A stretch of 15,289 nt of DNA from Actinomycetota bacterium (GCA_026392265.1 JAPLCL010000306.1:1-15289); one strand, 5' to 3'; numbered from the stretch's first letter, positions 1-6,154 are shown. Translations and numbers: made by a program. The notes: generated by a model from the letters alone, not told the origin.

Positions 1-940
1 GCGGCGCGCGATCGACCAGCGGGGGCACGCCGCGGCGTGCGGTGTCGTGCAGCAGCTCGACGATATTGAGCCCGCAGGACCAGTACACGGCGGGCGGCGT
101 CTGGCTGGGGAGGCGGGCGTCGATCTCGAGGACCTTGACCTCCGCCCCATGGACCATCACCTCGATGTCCATCAGCCCGATGAGACCGAGGCCCGCCGCG
201 AGCCGCACAGCCGCGGCGTCGAAGGCAGCCAGCGTGCCCGGCGCCACGGCGCGATCCCAGGCGGACGTGCGGCCGGGGCCAGCGGCCGCAGGCCCTCCGG
301 CCCCGGCCTCCCCCACCGGCGCCACGACGCGCTTACAGTCGTAGACGGCGTCGAACTCCAGGCCGGTGACCTGCAGCGGGGCGGCGTGGCCTTCCCAGGC
401 GAGCACCTCGAGCGACAAGGACGGTCCGGCGATGTACTCCTCGACCACCGACCGGTGCCCCGCGGCCGCCAGGCGCGCGAGCGCGGCCGCCAGCTCGGCT
501 TCGTCCGCGACCACCGAGACGCCCTCGCTGCCGCTCGCCGAATCGGGCTTCACGACGGCCGGGAAACCGCACGAGGGCCACGGCAGGGGCCGCGGCACGG
601 CGAGCTCCGCGAACCGCGTCTGTGAGGCCAGCTTGGACTCACTGACACGGTAGGCGTCCAGGTCGAAGAGGAGGGGGACGCCCCAAGCCGGCACGTGTTC
701 GGCCAGCCACTTCAGCGTCCCCAGGTCCTCACAAGCCGGCAGCACAGCGTCGCAGGTACTGACCAGGGTCTTCGCCAGGGTGTCGTCGGCGGCGATGTCC
801 GCCACCACGTGCCGGTCGGCGAGCCCCGCGGCCGGCGGAGCCGACCGGCGCTCGACGAGGACGGTCTCCCAGCCGGCCTTCGCGGCCAGATAGACGGCCT
901 CGGTGCCCTGCAGCTTGCCGCCGACGACGAGCAGCCTCAC
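1..940 (-). CDS. pylC: PylC, 3-methylornithine--L-lysine ligase (3' end outside window)
   Basis: ATP-grasp ligase that joins (3R)-3-methyl-D-ornithine to the side-chain amine of L-lysine, the second step of pyrrolysine biosynthesis; cytosolic. About 313 codons are visible, against a remembered length of about 360 for methanogen PylC, so some 50 C-terminal residues lie off the left edge. Family hallmarks seen: N-terminal VVGGKLQGTEAVYLAAKAG, then AVLPACEDL, LFDLDAYRVSESK, the ATP-binding stretch VVKPDSASGSEG, EEYIAGPSLSLEV, and the signature EIDARLPSQTPPAVYW followed by SCGLNIVELL. The GTG start overlaps the stop of the pylB remnant (GTGA), which fixes the start and indicates translational coupling. 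One oddity is an Ala/Gly/Pro-rich insertion (EAGAGGPAAAGPGR) after the YDCKRVV strand. No stop or frameshift interrupts the visible part. Other ATP-grasp ligases lack this combination of motifs, so I am confident of the family; activity is inferred. Confidence 0.9.
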   Translation of the reverse strand, partial: MRLLVVGGKLQGTEAVYLAAKAGWETVLVERRSAPPAAGLADRHVVADIAADDTLAKTLVSTCDAVLPACEDLGTLKWLAEHVPAWGVPLLFDLDAYRVSESKLASQTRFAELAVPRPLPWPSCGFPAVVKPDSASGSEGVSVVADEAELAAALARLAAAGHRSVVEEYIAGPSLSLEVLAWEGHAAPLQVTGLEFDAVYDCKRVVAPVGEAGAGGPAAAGPGRTSAWDRAVAPGTLAAFDAAAVRLAAGLGLIGLMDIEVMVHGAEVKVLEIDARLPSQTPPAVYWSCGLNIVELLHDTARRGVPPLVDRAP

Positions 941-1214
941 GCTCGGACCTCGGGGCGCACCTGCGACACGCCGGCCAGGCCAACGGTCGGCGGCACGATG
1001 GAGGTCACCACGTTGGCACCCGCGTTGAGGCGGCGTCCAAGACGCACGAACGCCATGACCCGGACCTGCTCCCTCGCGGCGTCGAACACCCCATCGGCAG
1101 CGTCGCCACGAGCCGAGAGGAGCGTCGCAAGATCGGCCTCTCTGCACGGGTCGCCGGCAAGCGCGCGGCGCAGAGCTCGCGGACGTCACCGGCCGGGTGC
1201 TTCAAGGAGCTCAT
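937..1214 (-). pseudogene. pylB: pylB remnant, methylornithine synthase with radical-SAM core deleted
   Basis: PylB is a radical-SAM mutase of about 350 residues that turns lysine into methylornithine. Only about 90 codons remain here. ATG at 1214 opens MSSLKHPAGDVRELCAAR. A shift of one base near 1165-1188 then moves to the frame ALAGDPCREADLATLL, SARGDAADGVFDAARE, the N-terminal helical region. Next comes QVRVMAFV, which in full PylB lies far downstream (VRVMTF in methanogens), then RRLNAGANVVTSIVPP and GLAGV from the C-terminal part (RLNAGANIVTSILPP in methanogens), then a short tail to TGA. No CxxxCxxC motif is present, so it cannot bind the [4Fe-4S] cluster. Family comparisons come from memory. 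The nitroreductase stop lies 5 nt upstream and pylC overlaps the stop, so the old operon frame survives. Alternative explanation: deletions introduced by assembly. Confidence 0.78.
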
Positions 1215-1219
1215 CCCGT

Positions 1220-1882
1220 TCAGCGGAACTCGAGCACCTCGGCGGCAGGTCGCCGCGACGTGGGCCTGACGGCTCCGGCGGGCCGGCCGACGGGCACGAC
1301 GGCGACCAGCTTGGCCGGAGGCTCCACGCCGAGGAGCTCCTCGATGGCGGGCGCCGCCAGCACCGGGGCCGTCATCCAGCACGACCCGTAGCCAAGGGCG
1401 TGCGCCGCCGTGCAGAAGAGCTGGACGGCGGCCCCGATGCTCTGCAGATCCGGGCGCGCGCGCAGCCTGTCGCGCTCCTCCACGCCGAGGCCACGGGCGA
1501 GTAGCATCTCGTCGGCACGCGCAATATAGGGCAGGCCGAACACGGCCATCACCAGCGGTGCGTCGACGAAGAACGTCGCGTACGCCCGCAAGGCCTTGAT
1601 CTCCTTGGCGCTGCCGGCGAGCTCTGGCCAGGCGGCCATCTCGTCGATGGCGTCGTCGACGGCCTCACGCAGCGCCAGCTGCGTGACGGCATCGTCCACG
1701 GCGACAAAGCGCCACATCTGGGCGTTGCCGGCGTTGGCGGCGCGGACGGCCAGCTCGACCATCGCCGTCACGTCTTCCCGTGGAACGGGATCGGGAAGGA
1801 AGCGGCGGAAGCTGGCGCGGCCACCCACGGCGCTCTGGAGCCCCGCCTCGGCCAACTGTCGTCTGGCGGCATCCGCGTTCAT
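1220..1882 (-). CDS. Nitroreductase-family FMN oxidoreductase
   Basis: Predicted flavoprotein of 220 residues, a usual family length, using FMN and NAD(P)H; the substrate is unknown. Visible signs are the N-terminal SFRRFLPDPV (R-R-F motif for FMN phosphate), AANAGNAQMWRFVAV around residues 68-82, IGAAVQLFCTAAHALGYGSCWM, and the C-terminal LVAVVPVGRP, all typical of nitroreductase folds. I chose the ATG at 1882 because the open frame upstream runs through the 1912-1943 hairpin. It ends 5 nt before the pylB start, so it is the first gene of a nitroreductase-pylB-pylC unit. Whether it takes part in pyrrolysine metabolism or is a chance neighbour cannot be told here. TACCAT, 12 nt before the ATG, is a weak -10 candidate. 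Confidence 0.82.
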   Translation of the reverse strand: MNADAARRQLAEAGLQSAVGGRASFRRFLPDPVPREDVTAMVELAVRAANAGNAQMWRFVAVDDAVTQLALREAVDDAIDEMAAWPELAGSAKEIKALRAYATFFVDAPLVMAVFGLPYIARADEMLLARGLGVEERDRLRARPDLQSIGAAVQLFCTAAHALGYGSCWMTAPVLAAPAIEELLGVEPPAKLVAVVPVGRPAGAVRPTSRRPAAEVLEFR

Positions 1883-1911
1883 GCGGCAGATGGTACCAGA
1901 ACGCCACAGAG

Positions 1912-1943
1912 CCGGGGCGGGCGCCTTGCGGCGCCCGCCCCGG
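1912..1943 (-). terminator. Perfect 14-bp GC hairpin after the AOR operon
   Basis: The stem is 14 bp with no mismatch (1912-1925 with 1930-1943) and a 4-nt loop that reads GCAA, a GNRA tetraloop, on the minus strand. It lies 35 nt downstream of the moaD-like stop and just before the nitroreductase gene. No T-run follows, so it is either a weak intrinsic terminator, a 3'-end stabiliser for the AOR-ferredoxin-MoaD mRNA, or both. Confidence 0.6.
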
Positions 1944-1977
1944 GGTCGATCATCTGCGCCTGTGCCGAGAACCCGCG

Positions 1978-2247
1978 TCACCCACCCGCAATGGGCGGCA
2001 GAACGGTCAGCTTGTCGCCGTCGCTGACCGGCGTGTCCATGCCGTCGAGCGCATTGATGTTGCGTCCGTTGATGAACACCCCGGCGTACATGCGCCCGTC
2101 CTCGCGGAAGATCCGCGGGCGCATACGCGGCTCGGCGATGATCGCCTGAGCGATCACCTCGCGCACGGTGGCGCCCCGGCTCTCTACCTCACGGCGCCCG
2201 TCGGCGGTGGTCATGCCCACGGGAAGCTTGACGTATGCAGTCGCCAT
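1978..2247 (-). CDS. MoaD/ThiS-like ubiquitin-fold sulfur carrier
   Basis: Small beta-grasp protein of 89 residues ending in Gly-Gly (LTVLPPIAGG), the tail that is adenylated and thiocarboxylated in MoaD/ThiS proteins. Visible pieces are YVKLPVGMTTADGRR, GATVREVIAQAI, VFINGRNINALDGMDTPV and DGDKLTVLPPIAGG. It is the last gene of the AOR cassette, 5 nt after the ferredoxin stop. MoaD-like proteins commonly sit next to AOR-family enzymes, which carry a pterin cofactor whose dithiolene sulfurs come from MoaD. I infer that this copy serves tungsto- or molybdopterin synthesis for the adjacent oxidoreductase. ThiS or another sulfur carrier cannot be excluded by sequence alone. Confidence 0.85.
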   Translation of the reverse strand: MATAYVKLPVGMTTADGRREVESRGATVREVIAQAIIAEPRMRPRIFREDGRMYAGVFINGRNINALDGMDTPVSDGDKLTVLPPIAGG

Positions 2248-2252
2248 ATCGC

Positions 2253-2753
2253 TCAGGCCTGAGCCAGCTCCTTATCCTTCTTGTCGACTTTGAGGTCGAC
2301 GGCCAGCACGTGCGGGTTCTGGCAGAAGGCGATGCACTGCGGCTCGCCGTCGCACAGGTCGCACTTGTAGGCCACTTCCCTGGTCGGGTGCTCGTGGATC
2401 ACGCCCGTCGGGCACACGTCGTAGCACTCTCCGCAGTTGGTGCAGGCGTCTTCATCGACCACGAGGACGTAGCCCCTGACGGTGTCTCCGACCTTCTCCT
2501 TGCCCGCGAACTCGCCCTTCACTTTGACCGTGATCTCCTTGGTCAGGATGGCGTCGTTGGGGCAGGCCTCCTGGCACTTGGCGCAGCCCAGTTGCAGGCA
2601 GGTGTGGCCCTTGATAGCGGCCGTCGTAGGGTTGCACTCGCTGAAGAGGCGCGCGACCGACGGCCGGTACGCGCCCTCGTGGTACGCGGAGCACGCCAGC
2701 TCGCACATGTGGCAGCCGGTGCACTTCTTGCTCGAGATCATCACGTGAGGCAT
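2253..2753 (-). CDS. Four-cluster [4Fe-4S] ferredoxin, electron-transfer partner of AOR
   Basis: Protein of 166 residues with 17 cysteines, enough for four [4Fe-4S] clusters. Motifs in order: CTGCHMCELAC (residues 11-21), C52 followed by CAKCQEACP (57-65), CTNCGECYDVCP, and the irregular CDLCDGEPQCIAFC near the C-terminus. This is the DMSO-reductase-B/HycB-type arrangement found as the small electron-transfer subunit of several AOR-family enzymes and benzoyl-CoA reductase-like complexes. A strong GAAGGAAGGGAG ribosome site precedes the ATG, and the gene lies 29 nt after the AOR stop. No signal peptide or membrane segment, so cytosolic. Its likely role is to pass electrons between the AOR catalytic subunit and soluble ferredoxin, or a further unknown partner. 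Confidence 0.9.
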   Translation of the reverse strand: MPHVMISSKKCTGCHMCELACSAYHEGAYRPSVARLFSECNPTTAAIKGHTCLQLGCAKCQEACPNDAILTKEITVKVKGEFAGKEKVGDTVRGYVLVVDEDACTNCGECYDVCPTGVIHEHPTREVAYKCDLCDGEPQCIAFCQNPHVLAVDLKVDKKDKELAQA

Positions 2754-2782
2754 CTGTTCTCCCTTCCTTCGGCGTGACGCCG

Positions 2783-4585
2783 TCAGAGGCGTACGTCGAC
2801 GCCGAGCTCGGCGAGCTTGGCCTCGCTGGGGACACCGTTCTCGTCCCAGCCTCGCAGCTGATAGAACTCCTGCAGCGCCGCCTTGAACGTCGCGGTGCCG
2901 ATGGACCTTCCGGCGGACGCGCCGGTGGTATGGGCGCCTTCCGCCGCGTACAGCTTCTGCGGGATGTCGTCGGGCTCGACGCCCTCGCGCAGGTTGAAGA
3001 GCCGCCCGAGGTTCCAGACGCGCTCGCCGATCTGGAACACCTCATCCTCGCTGAACTCGCGCTTCCAGGCGTGCTTGAAGATCTGCGCGATCTGCTCGGG
3101 CGTGATCGCCCAGAAGTCGCACCAGATACCGGAGAACTTCACGGAGCTGAAGTTCTCGCCGATCATGCCCTCGGCCGGGTTGCCCCAGATGACCTTCTGG
3201 GCCTTGCCCTCGAGGGTGTCCGGCGGCAGCGTGCCGCCCACGATCTCGTCGGCGATCGGATAGCAGCGCATGTGGCAGCCGCCGCGGTCCGACGTGGCGT
3301 AGCCGAGGCTCATGCCGAACGACCCGCGAGGGTCGTAGCCGGGCAGCTCGAGGTTCTTGACCTCCATGGCCAGCTCGGGATGACCGTACTTGGCGGCGAG
3401 CGCTCGAGTGCCCAGCGCCAGCTCGGCGCCGATGCCCTCGCGCTTCGAGATGAGCTCGGGGGCCTTGAGATAGCCCTCGGCCTCGCCGAAGCGCAGGCCG
3501 AAGTCCTTGACACCTTTCTCGGTGAGGTCCATCGCCAGAGCGACGACGGCACCGCTCGAGATCGTGTCGAGACCGAGCTCGTCGCACTCCTGATTGAACT
3601 TCGAGAGCGCGGTGATGTCGCCGATGCCGCAGTTGGCGCCGCAGATGGCGATGGTCTCGTACTCGGGACCCTCGCCGGCGATACCGTCGACCTCGTGGAA
3701 CTGCCGGCAACCGATGGCGCACTGATAGCAGGCCCTGTTCTTGGTGCGGATCTTGATGAAGGCGTCGGAGTTGATGCCCTCCATCCCGTCGAAGGATCCC
3801 GACGACCAGTTGCGCGTGGGGATGACGCCGGCGTCGCTCATGATCTGGCCGAGGACGGGCGTGCCCTCTTCGTTGGCCCACAGGTTGTCTTCGGTGAGGA
3901 CGAACTCAGTGTGGATGCGGTACATGTCGGCGAGGAAGGCCTTGGCGTCACCGACGGTGACGGACCCGGTGCCGCGCACGGCGATGGCCTTGAGCTTCTT
4001 GCGCCCGAAGAGCGCGCCGTGGCCGCCCCGTCCGGCTTTGTGGTACTGGTCGGTGGACAAGCAGGCCCAGACCAGTTCGTTCTCGCCGCCCGGGCCGATG
4101 GAGAGCGTCTTGGCCTCGGCGTCGAAGTCCTGGCGCATGGCCTCCTCGATCGCGGAGGTCTTGAGACCCCAGTACTTCGGCATCGCCGGCACGAATTGAA
4201 CGACGTCGTCCTTGATGGTCACGACCACCGGCTCAGGGGATTCGCCCTTGATGATGATCGCGTCGTAGCCGGCGAATTTCATCTCCGGAGCGAACGAGCC
4301 GCCCACGTAGCTGTCGTTGAGGATGCCGGTGGCGGGGCTCTTGCAGCCCACCACGAGCCGCGATGCCGTGCTCACGCCGGTCCCGGCAAACGGCCCGGTC
4401 ATGAGGATGACGGGGCTCTCGGGAGACCACGGGTCGATCTTGGGCGGGACCTCCTCCCACATGTAGCGCAGAAGCAGGCCCTTGCCGCCGATGTACTTCT
4501 CCGCCCACTCCATGTTGAGGGGCTCGACGGCGGAGGTACCCGCGCTCAGGTCGATCCTGAGCACTTTCCCTTGGTAGAAGTCCAA
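2783..4585 (-). CDS. aor: Aldehyde:ferredoxin oxidoreductase family catalytic subunit (tungsten/molybdenum)
   Basis: Cytosolic enzyme of 600 residues, the normal AOR length. AORs interconvert aldehydes and carboxylic acids using a bis-pterin tungsten centre and one [4Fe-4S] cluster. Cluster ligands can be seen as C286, C289 and C293 (RACYQCAIGC) and C489 (FSGIWCDFW), close in spacing to C288/C291/C295/C494 of Pyrococcus furiosus AOR. A DxxGLD pterin motif lies at 335-340. N-terminal IGGKGLLLRYMWEEV and TGPFAGTGVSTASR are also family-typical. I chose the TTG at 4585 because AGGAGG sits 5 nt upstream and the protein then begins MDFYQGKVLRIDLS, the standard AOR start. First gene of the AOR-ferredoxin-MoaD unit. 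The metal and the substrate (aliphatic, aromatic or other) cannot be told; a BamB-like role is less likely because the sequence starts and spaces like classical AOR. Confidence 0.92.
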   Translation of the reverse strand: MDFYQGKVLRIDLSAGTSAVEPLNMEWAEKYIGGKGLLLRYMWEEVPPKIDPWSPESPVILMTGPFAGTGVSTASRLVVGCKSPATGILNDSYVGGSFAPEMKFAGYDAIIIKGESPEPVVVTIKDDVVQFVPAMPKYWGLKTSAIEEAMRQDFDAEAKTLSIGPGGENELVWACLSTDQYHKAGRGGHGALFGRKKLKAIAVRGTGSVTVGDAKAFLADMYRIHTEFVLTEDNLWANEEGTPVLGQIMSDAGVIPTRNWSSGSFDGMEGINSDAFIKIRTKNRACYQCAIGCRQFHEVDGIAGEGPEYETIAICGANCGIGDITALSKFNQECDELGLDTISSGAVVALAMDLTEKGVKDFGLRFGEAEGYLKAPELISKREGIGAELALGTRALAAKYGHPELAMEVKNLELPGYDPRGSFGMSLGYATSDRGGCHMRCYPIADEIVGGTLPPDTLEGKAQKVIWGNPAEGMIGENFSSVKFSGIWCDFWAITPEQIAQIFKHAWKREFSEDEVFQIGERVWNLGRLFNLREGVEPDDIPQKLYAAEGAHTTGASAGRSIGTATFKAALQEFYQLRGWDENGVPSEAKLAELGVDVRL

Positions 4586-4590
4586 AGCGT

Positions 4591-4596
4591 CCTCCT
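4591..4596 (-). promoter_or_regulatory. Shine-Dalgarno fixing the TTG start of the AOR gene
   Basis: AGGAGG lies 5 nt upstream of the TTG at 4585. No comparable site stands before the upstream in-frame codons, so it settles the rare TTG start. Confidence 0.75.
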
Positions 4597-4683
4597 GACA
4601 TTGTTCTCGATCCCCCTGCCGCGGTTCCACGCGCACGCAGCCCCCCGGGGACAAAGAGACGATGGGGGATTACAGGCTCCGCC

Positions 4684-4713
4684 ATTCTAGCCGTTCGGCG
4701 TGGCGCGGAGCAA
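4684..4713 (-). promoter_or_regulatory. Putative sigma-70-type promoter of the AOR operon
   Basis: On the minus strand TTGCTC (4708-4713) and TAGAAT (4684-4689) are separated by 18 nt. It lies about 95 nt upstream of the AOR start and just downstream of the terminator that closes the preceding operon. The -10 matches well and the -35 only partly. The leader between it and the gene also contains a C/G-rich stretch. Confidence 0.5.
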
Positions 4714-4740
4714 CAGCGGAGAAATCGCCATCTTGCAGGG

Positions 4741-4766
4741 CAAAACGGAGCCGAAACCGGCTCCGT
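4741..4766 (-). terminator. Rho-independent terminator closing the central operon
   Basis: A perfect 9-bp stem (4745-4753 with 4758-4766) with a 4-nt loop is followed on the minus strand by TTTTG. It stands after the hairpin repeats and before the AOR promoter, which is where an operon end is expected. Confidence 0.75.
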
Positions 4767-4792
4767 ATTGGCCATTCTGGCAGGCTTGACCA

Positions 4793-4949
4793 GTGTGCGG
4801 TGCCGACTACGTCGCCCCGCACGTTAGCCCCCTGCGCCGATCATTGTCGGGTGAGCCTGACGGCGCACCCTACGTTAGCCCACCTGCGGCGGCTAGTGTG
4901 CGGTGCACCTTGCGGCGCCCCGCACGTTGACCCACCTGACGGCGGTCAA
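4793..4949 (-). repeat. Three tandem ~52-bp hairpin-forming repeats in the 3' region of the central operon
   Basis: Units are about 4793-4843, 4844-4895 and 4896-4948. Each carries outer arms spanning exactly 28 nt: GTGCGG/CCGCAC (4795-4822), GTCGGG/CCCTAC (4846-4873) and GTGCGG/CCGCAC (4898-4925). A second stem follows in two units: TAGCC/GGCTA (4876-4895) and TTGACC/GGTCAA (4927-4949), where both arms change together. On the minus strand the third unit is capped by a GCAA loop. Pairing is imperfect in the middle unit, and the second stem is poor in the first. They lie between the DUF3467 remnant and the terminator, so they would form part of the 3' untranslated RNA. Strand and function (mRNA stabiliser, REP-like element, protein site) are inferred. 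Confidence 0.7.
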
Positions 4950-5108
4950 TCCCGCCCGGGGGCTTCCGGCAGGTCGCGGATGTTCTCGGCCGCCTGCCAC
5001 TTGCTGTAGTTGTCGGCCATGGCGTCGAGCAGCTCCTTCAGGAAGCGCGCCGACCGCCATCATCTCCGGCGTGGCGTGCAGATTGATGTGTTTTTCTTCT
5101 TCCTCCAT
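4946..5108 (-). pseudogene. DUF3467-like small protein gene, middle deleted and frame-shifted
   Basis: ATG at 5108 has a good ribosome site (AAAGGAGG) and encodes MEEEEKHINLHATPEMMA, which looks like the start of DUF3467 proteins, about 90-100 residues of unknown function. Around 5050-5056 the match stops. One frame over, the usual C-terminus resumes as ARFLKELLDAMADNY and SKWQAAENIRDLPEAPGRD to TGA. About 40 central residues are missing and the two halves are out of register. In the original frame the ORF runs on as a low-complexity tail into the repeats. It follows the isocitrate dehydrogenase-like gene by 41 nt. The family assignment comes from memory of N- and C-terminal patterns. Either a real deletion or an assembly error. 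Confidence 0.65.
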
Positions 5109-5149
5109 GGAACCTCCTTTGCGGGCGCGCCCGGCGGGCGGGCGGCGCG

Positions 5150-6154
5150 CTAGCTTTGAATGCGGCGGGCGATGGCGGCGGCCATACCGCTGGTGCCGGC
5201 CGAGCCGCCGAGATCGTACGTGACGACCTTGCCTTCGGCCACCACGGCCGCGATGGCGTCCTCCATACGGCGCGCCGCGGCGTCCTCGCCGAGATGCTCG
5301 AGCAGCAGGACGCCCGAACGCAGCAGCGCCATGGGATTGACCTTGTCCTGGCCGGCGTACTTGGGGGCGCTGCCATGGACGGGCTCGAACACCGCGATGT
5401 CGTCGCCGAAGTTGGCGCCCGGCGCCACCCCGAGGCCGCCGATGAGGCCGGCACAGAGGTCGCTGACGATGTCGCCGTAGAGATTGGGGAGCACGAGCAC
5501 ATCGTAGAGCTCAGGCTTCTGGACCAGCTGCATGCACATGTTGTCGACGATGCGATCCTCGAACTCGATGTCCGGGTACTGCGCGGCCACCTCGCCGGCG
5601 ACGCGCAAGAACAGGCCGTCCGTACACTTCATGATGTTGGCCTTGTGCACGGCGGTGACCTTGCGGCGACCGTGCTTGCGCGCGTAGTCGAAGGCAAAGC
5701 GCGCGATGCGCTCGCTGCCCTTGCGAGTGATGATCTTGATGCTCTCGGCGGCGTCCTCGCCGACCATGTGCTCGATGCCTGCGTACAGGTCCTCGGTGTT
5801 CTCGCGGACGACGACGAGATCGATGTCCTCGAAGCGGCTGCGCACGCCTTTCATCGTCTTCGACGGGCGCAGGCAGGCGTACAGGTCAAGTTCCTTGCGC
5901 AAGGCCACGTTGACGCTGCGGAAGCCTTCGCCTATCGGCGTCGTGATCGGCCCCTTGATCGCCACCTTGGTGCGGCGGATCGAATCGAGGACGTGCTCGG
6001 GCAGCGGCGTGCCGTACTCCTCCATCACGCCCAGACCGGCGTCGTGCACTTCCCAGAGGATCGGCACGCCGGTCGCGGCGATCACGGTCTCGAGGGCGGC
6101 GGCCAGCTCGGGGCCGGTACCGTCGCCCGGGATCAGGGTGACTGTATAGGTCAT
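5150..6154 (-). CDS. Isocitrate/homoisocitrate dehydrogenase family, probably NADP-isocitrate dehydrogenase
   Basis: Beta-decarboxylating dehydrogenase of 334 residues, the short form of the IDH/IPMDH/HICDH family. It oxidises a 2-hydroxy-tricarboxylate and removes CO2. The substrate loop reads RSVNVALRKELDLYACLRP: S80, N82, R86 and R96 match the isocitrate-binding Ser113, Asn115, Arg119 and Arg129 of E. coli IDH, whereas IPMDH has Leu-rich residues here. Catalytic K171 and D228/D232 are present. The cofactor loop HGSAPKYAGQDKVNP has K265, Y266 and V272, with Y313 in VVTYDL, matching E. coli NADP determinants Lys344, Tyr345, Val351 and Tyr391; Arg395 is replaced by Gly. Last intact gene of the operon, with CAGGAG before the ATG. 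Stop codon is TAG. LeuB is unlikely; homoisocitrate dehydrogenase remains possible. Confidence 0.85.
   Translation of the reverse strand: MTYTVTLIPGDGTGPELAAALETVIAATGVPILWEVHDAGLGVMEEYGTPLPEHVLDSIRRTKVAIKGPITTPIGEGFRSVNVALRKELDLYACLRPSKTMKGVRSRFEDIDLVVVRENTEDLYAGIEHMVGEDAAESIKIITRKGSERIARFAFDYARKHGRRKVTAVHKANIMKCTDGLFLRVAGEVAAQYPDIEFEDRIVDNMCMQLVQKPELYDVLVLPNLYGDIVSDLCAGLIGGLGVAPGANFGDDIAVFEPVHGSAPKYAGQDKVNPMALLRSGVLLLEHLGEDAAARRMEDAIAAVVAEGKVVTYDLGGSAGTSGMAAAIARRIQS

Noticed and set aside
937..1214. A compact but functional PylB
   Set aside because: No cysteine triad for the radical-SAM cluster, no barrel, and a frame change near the start.
1005..1382. A 125-residue minus-strand frame spanning the nitroreductase end and pylB start
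   Set aside because: Only its internal MSSLKHPAGDVRE piece looks real (the pylB start); the rest is an off-frame reading of the two neighbouring genes.
2774..4690. Long plus-strand open frame opposite the AOR gene
   Set aside because: It is a mirror of a fully conserved gene in G+C-rich DNA; the translation is Asp/Leu/Val/His-rich with no recognisable motif.
4793..4949. CRISPR array
   Set aside because: Units are adjacent, imperfect, only three in number and have internal symmetry; there are no unique spacers of constant length and no cas genes.
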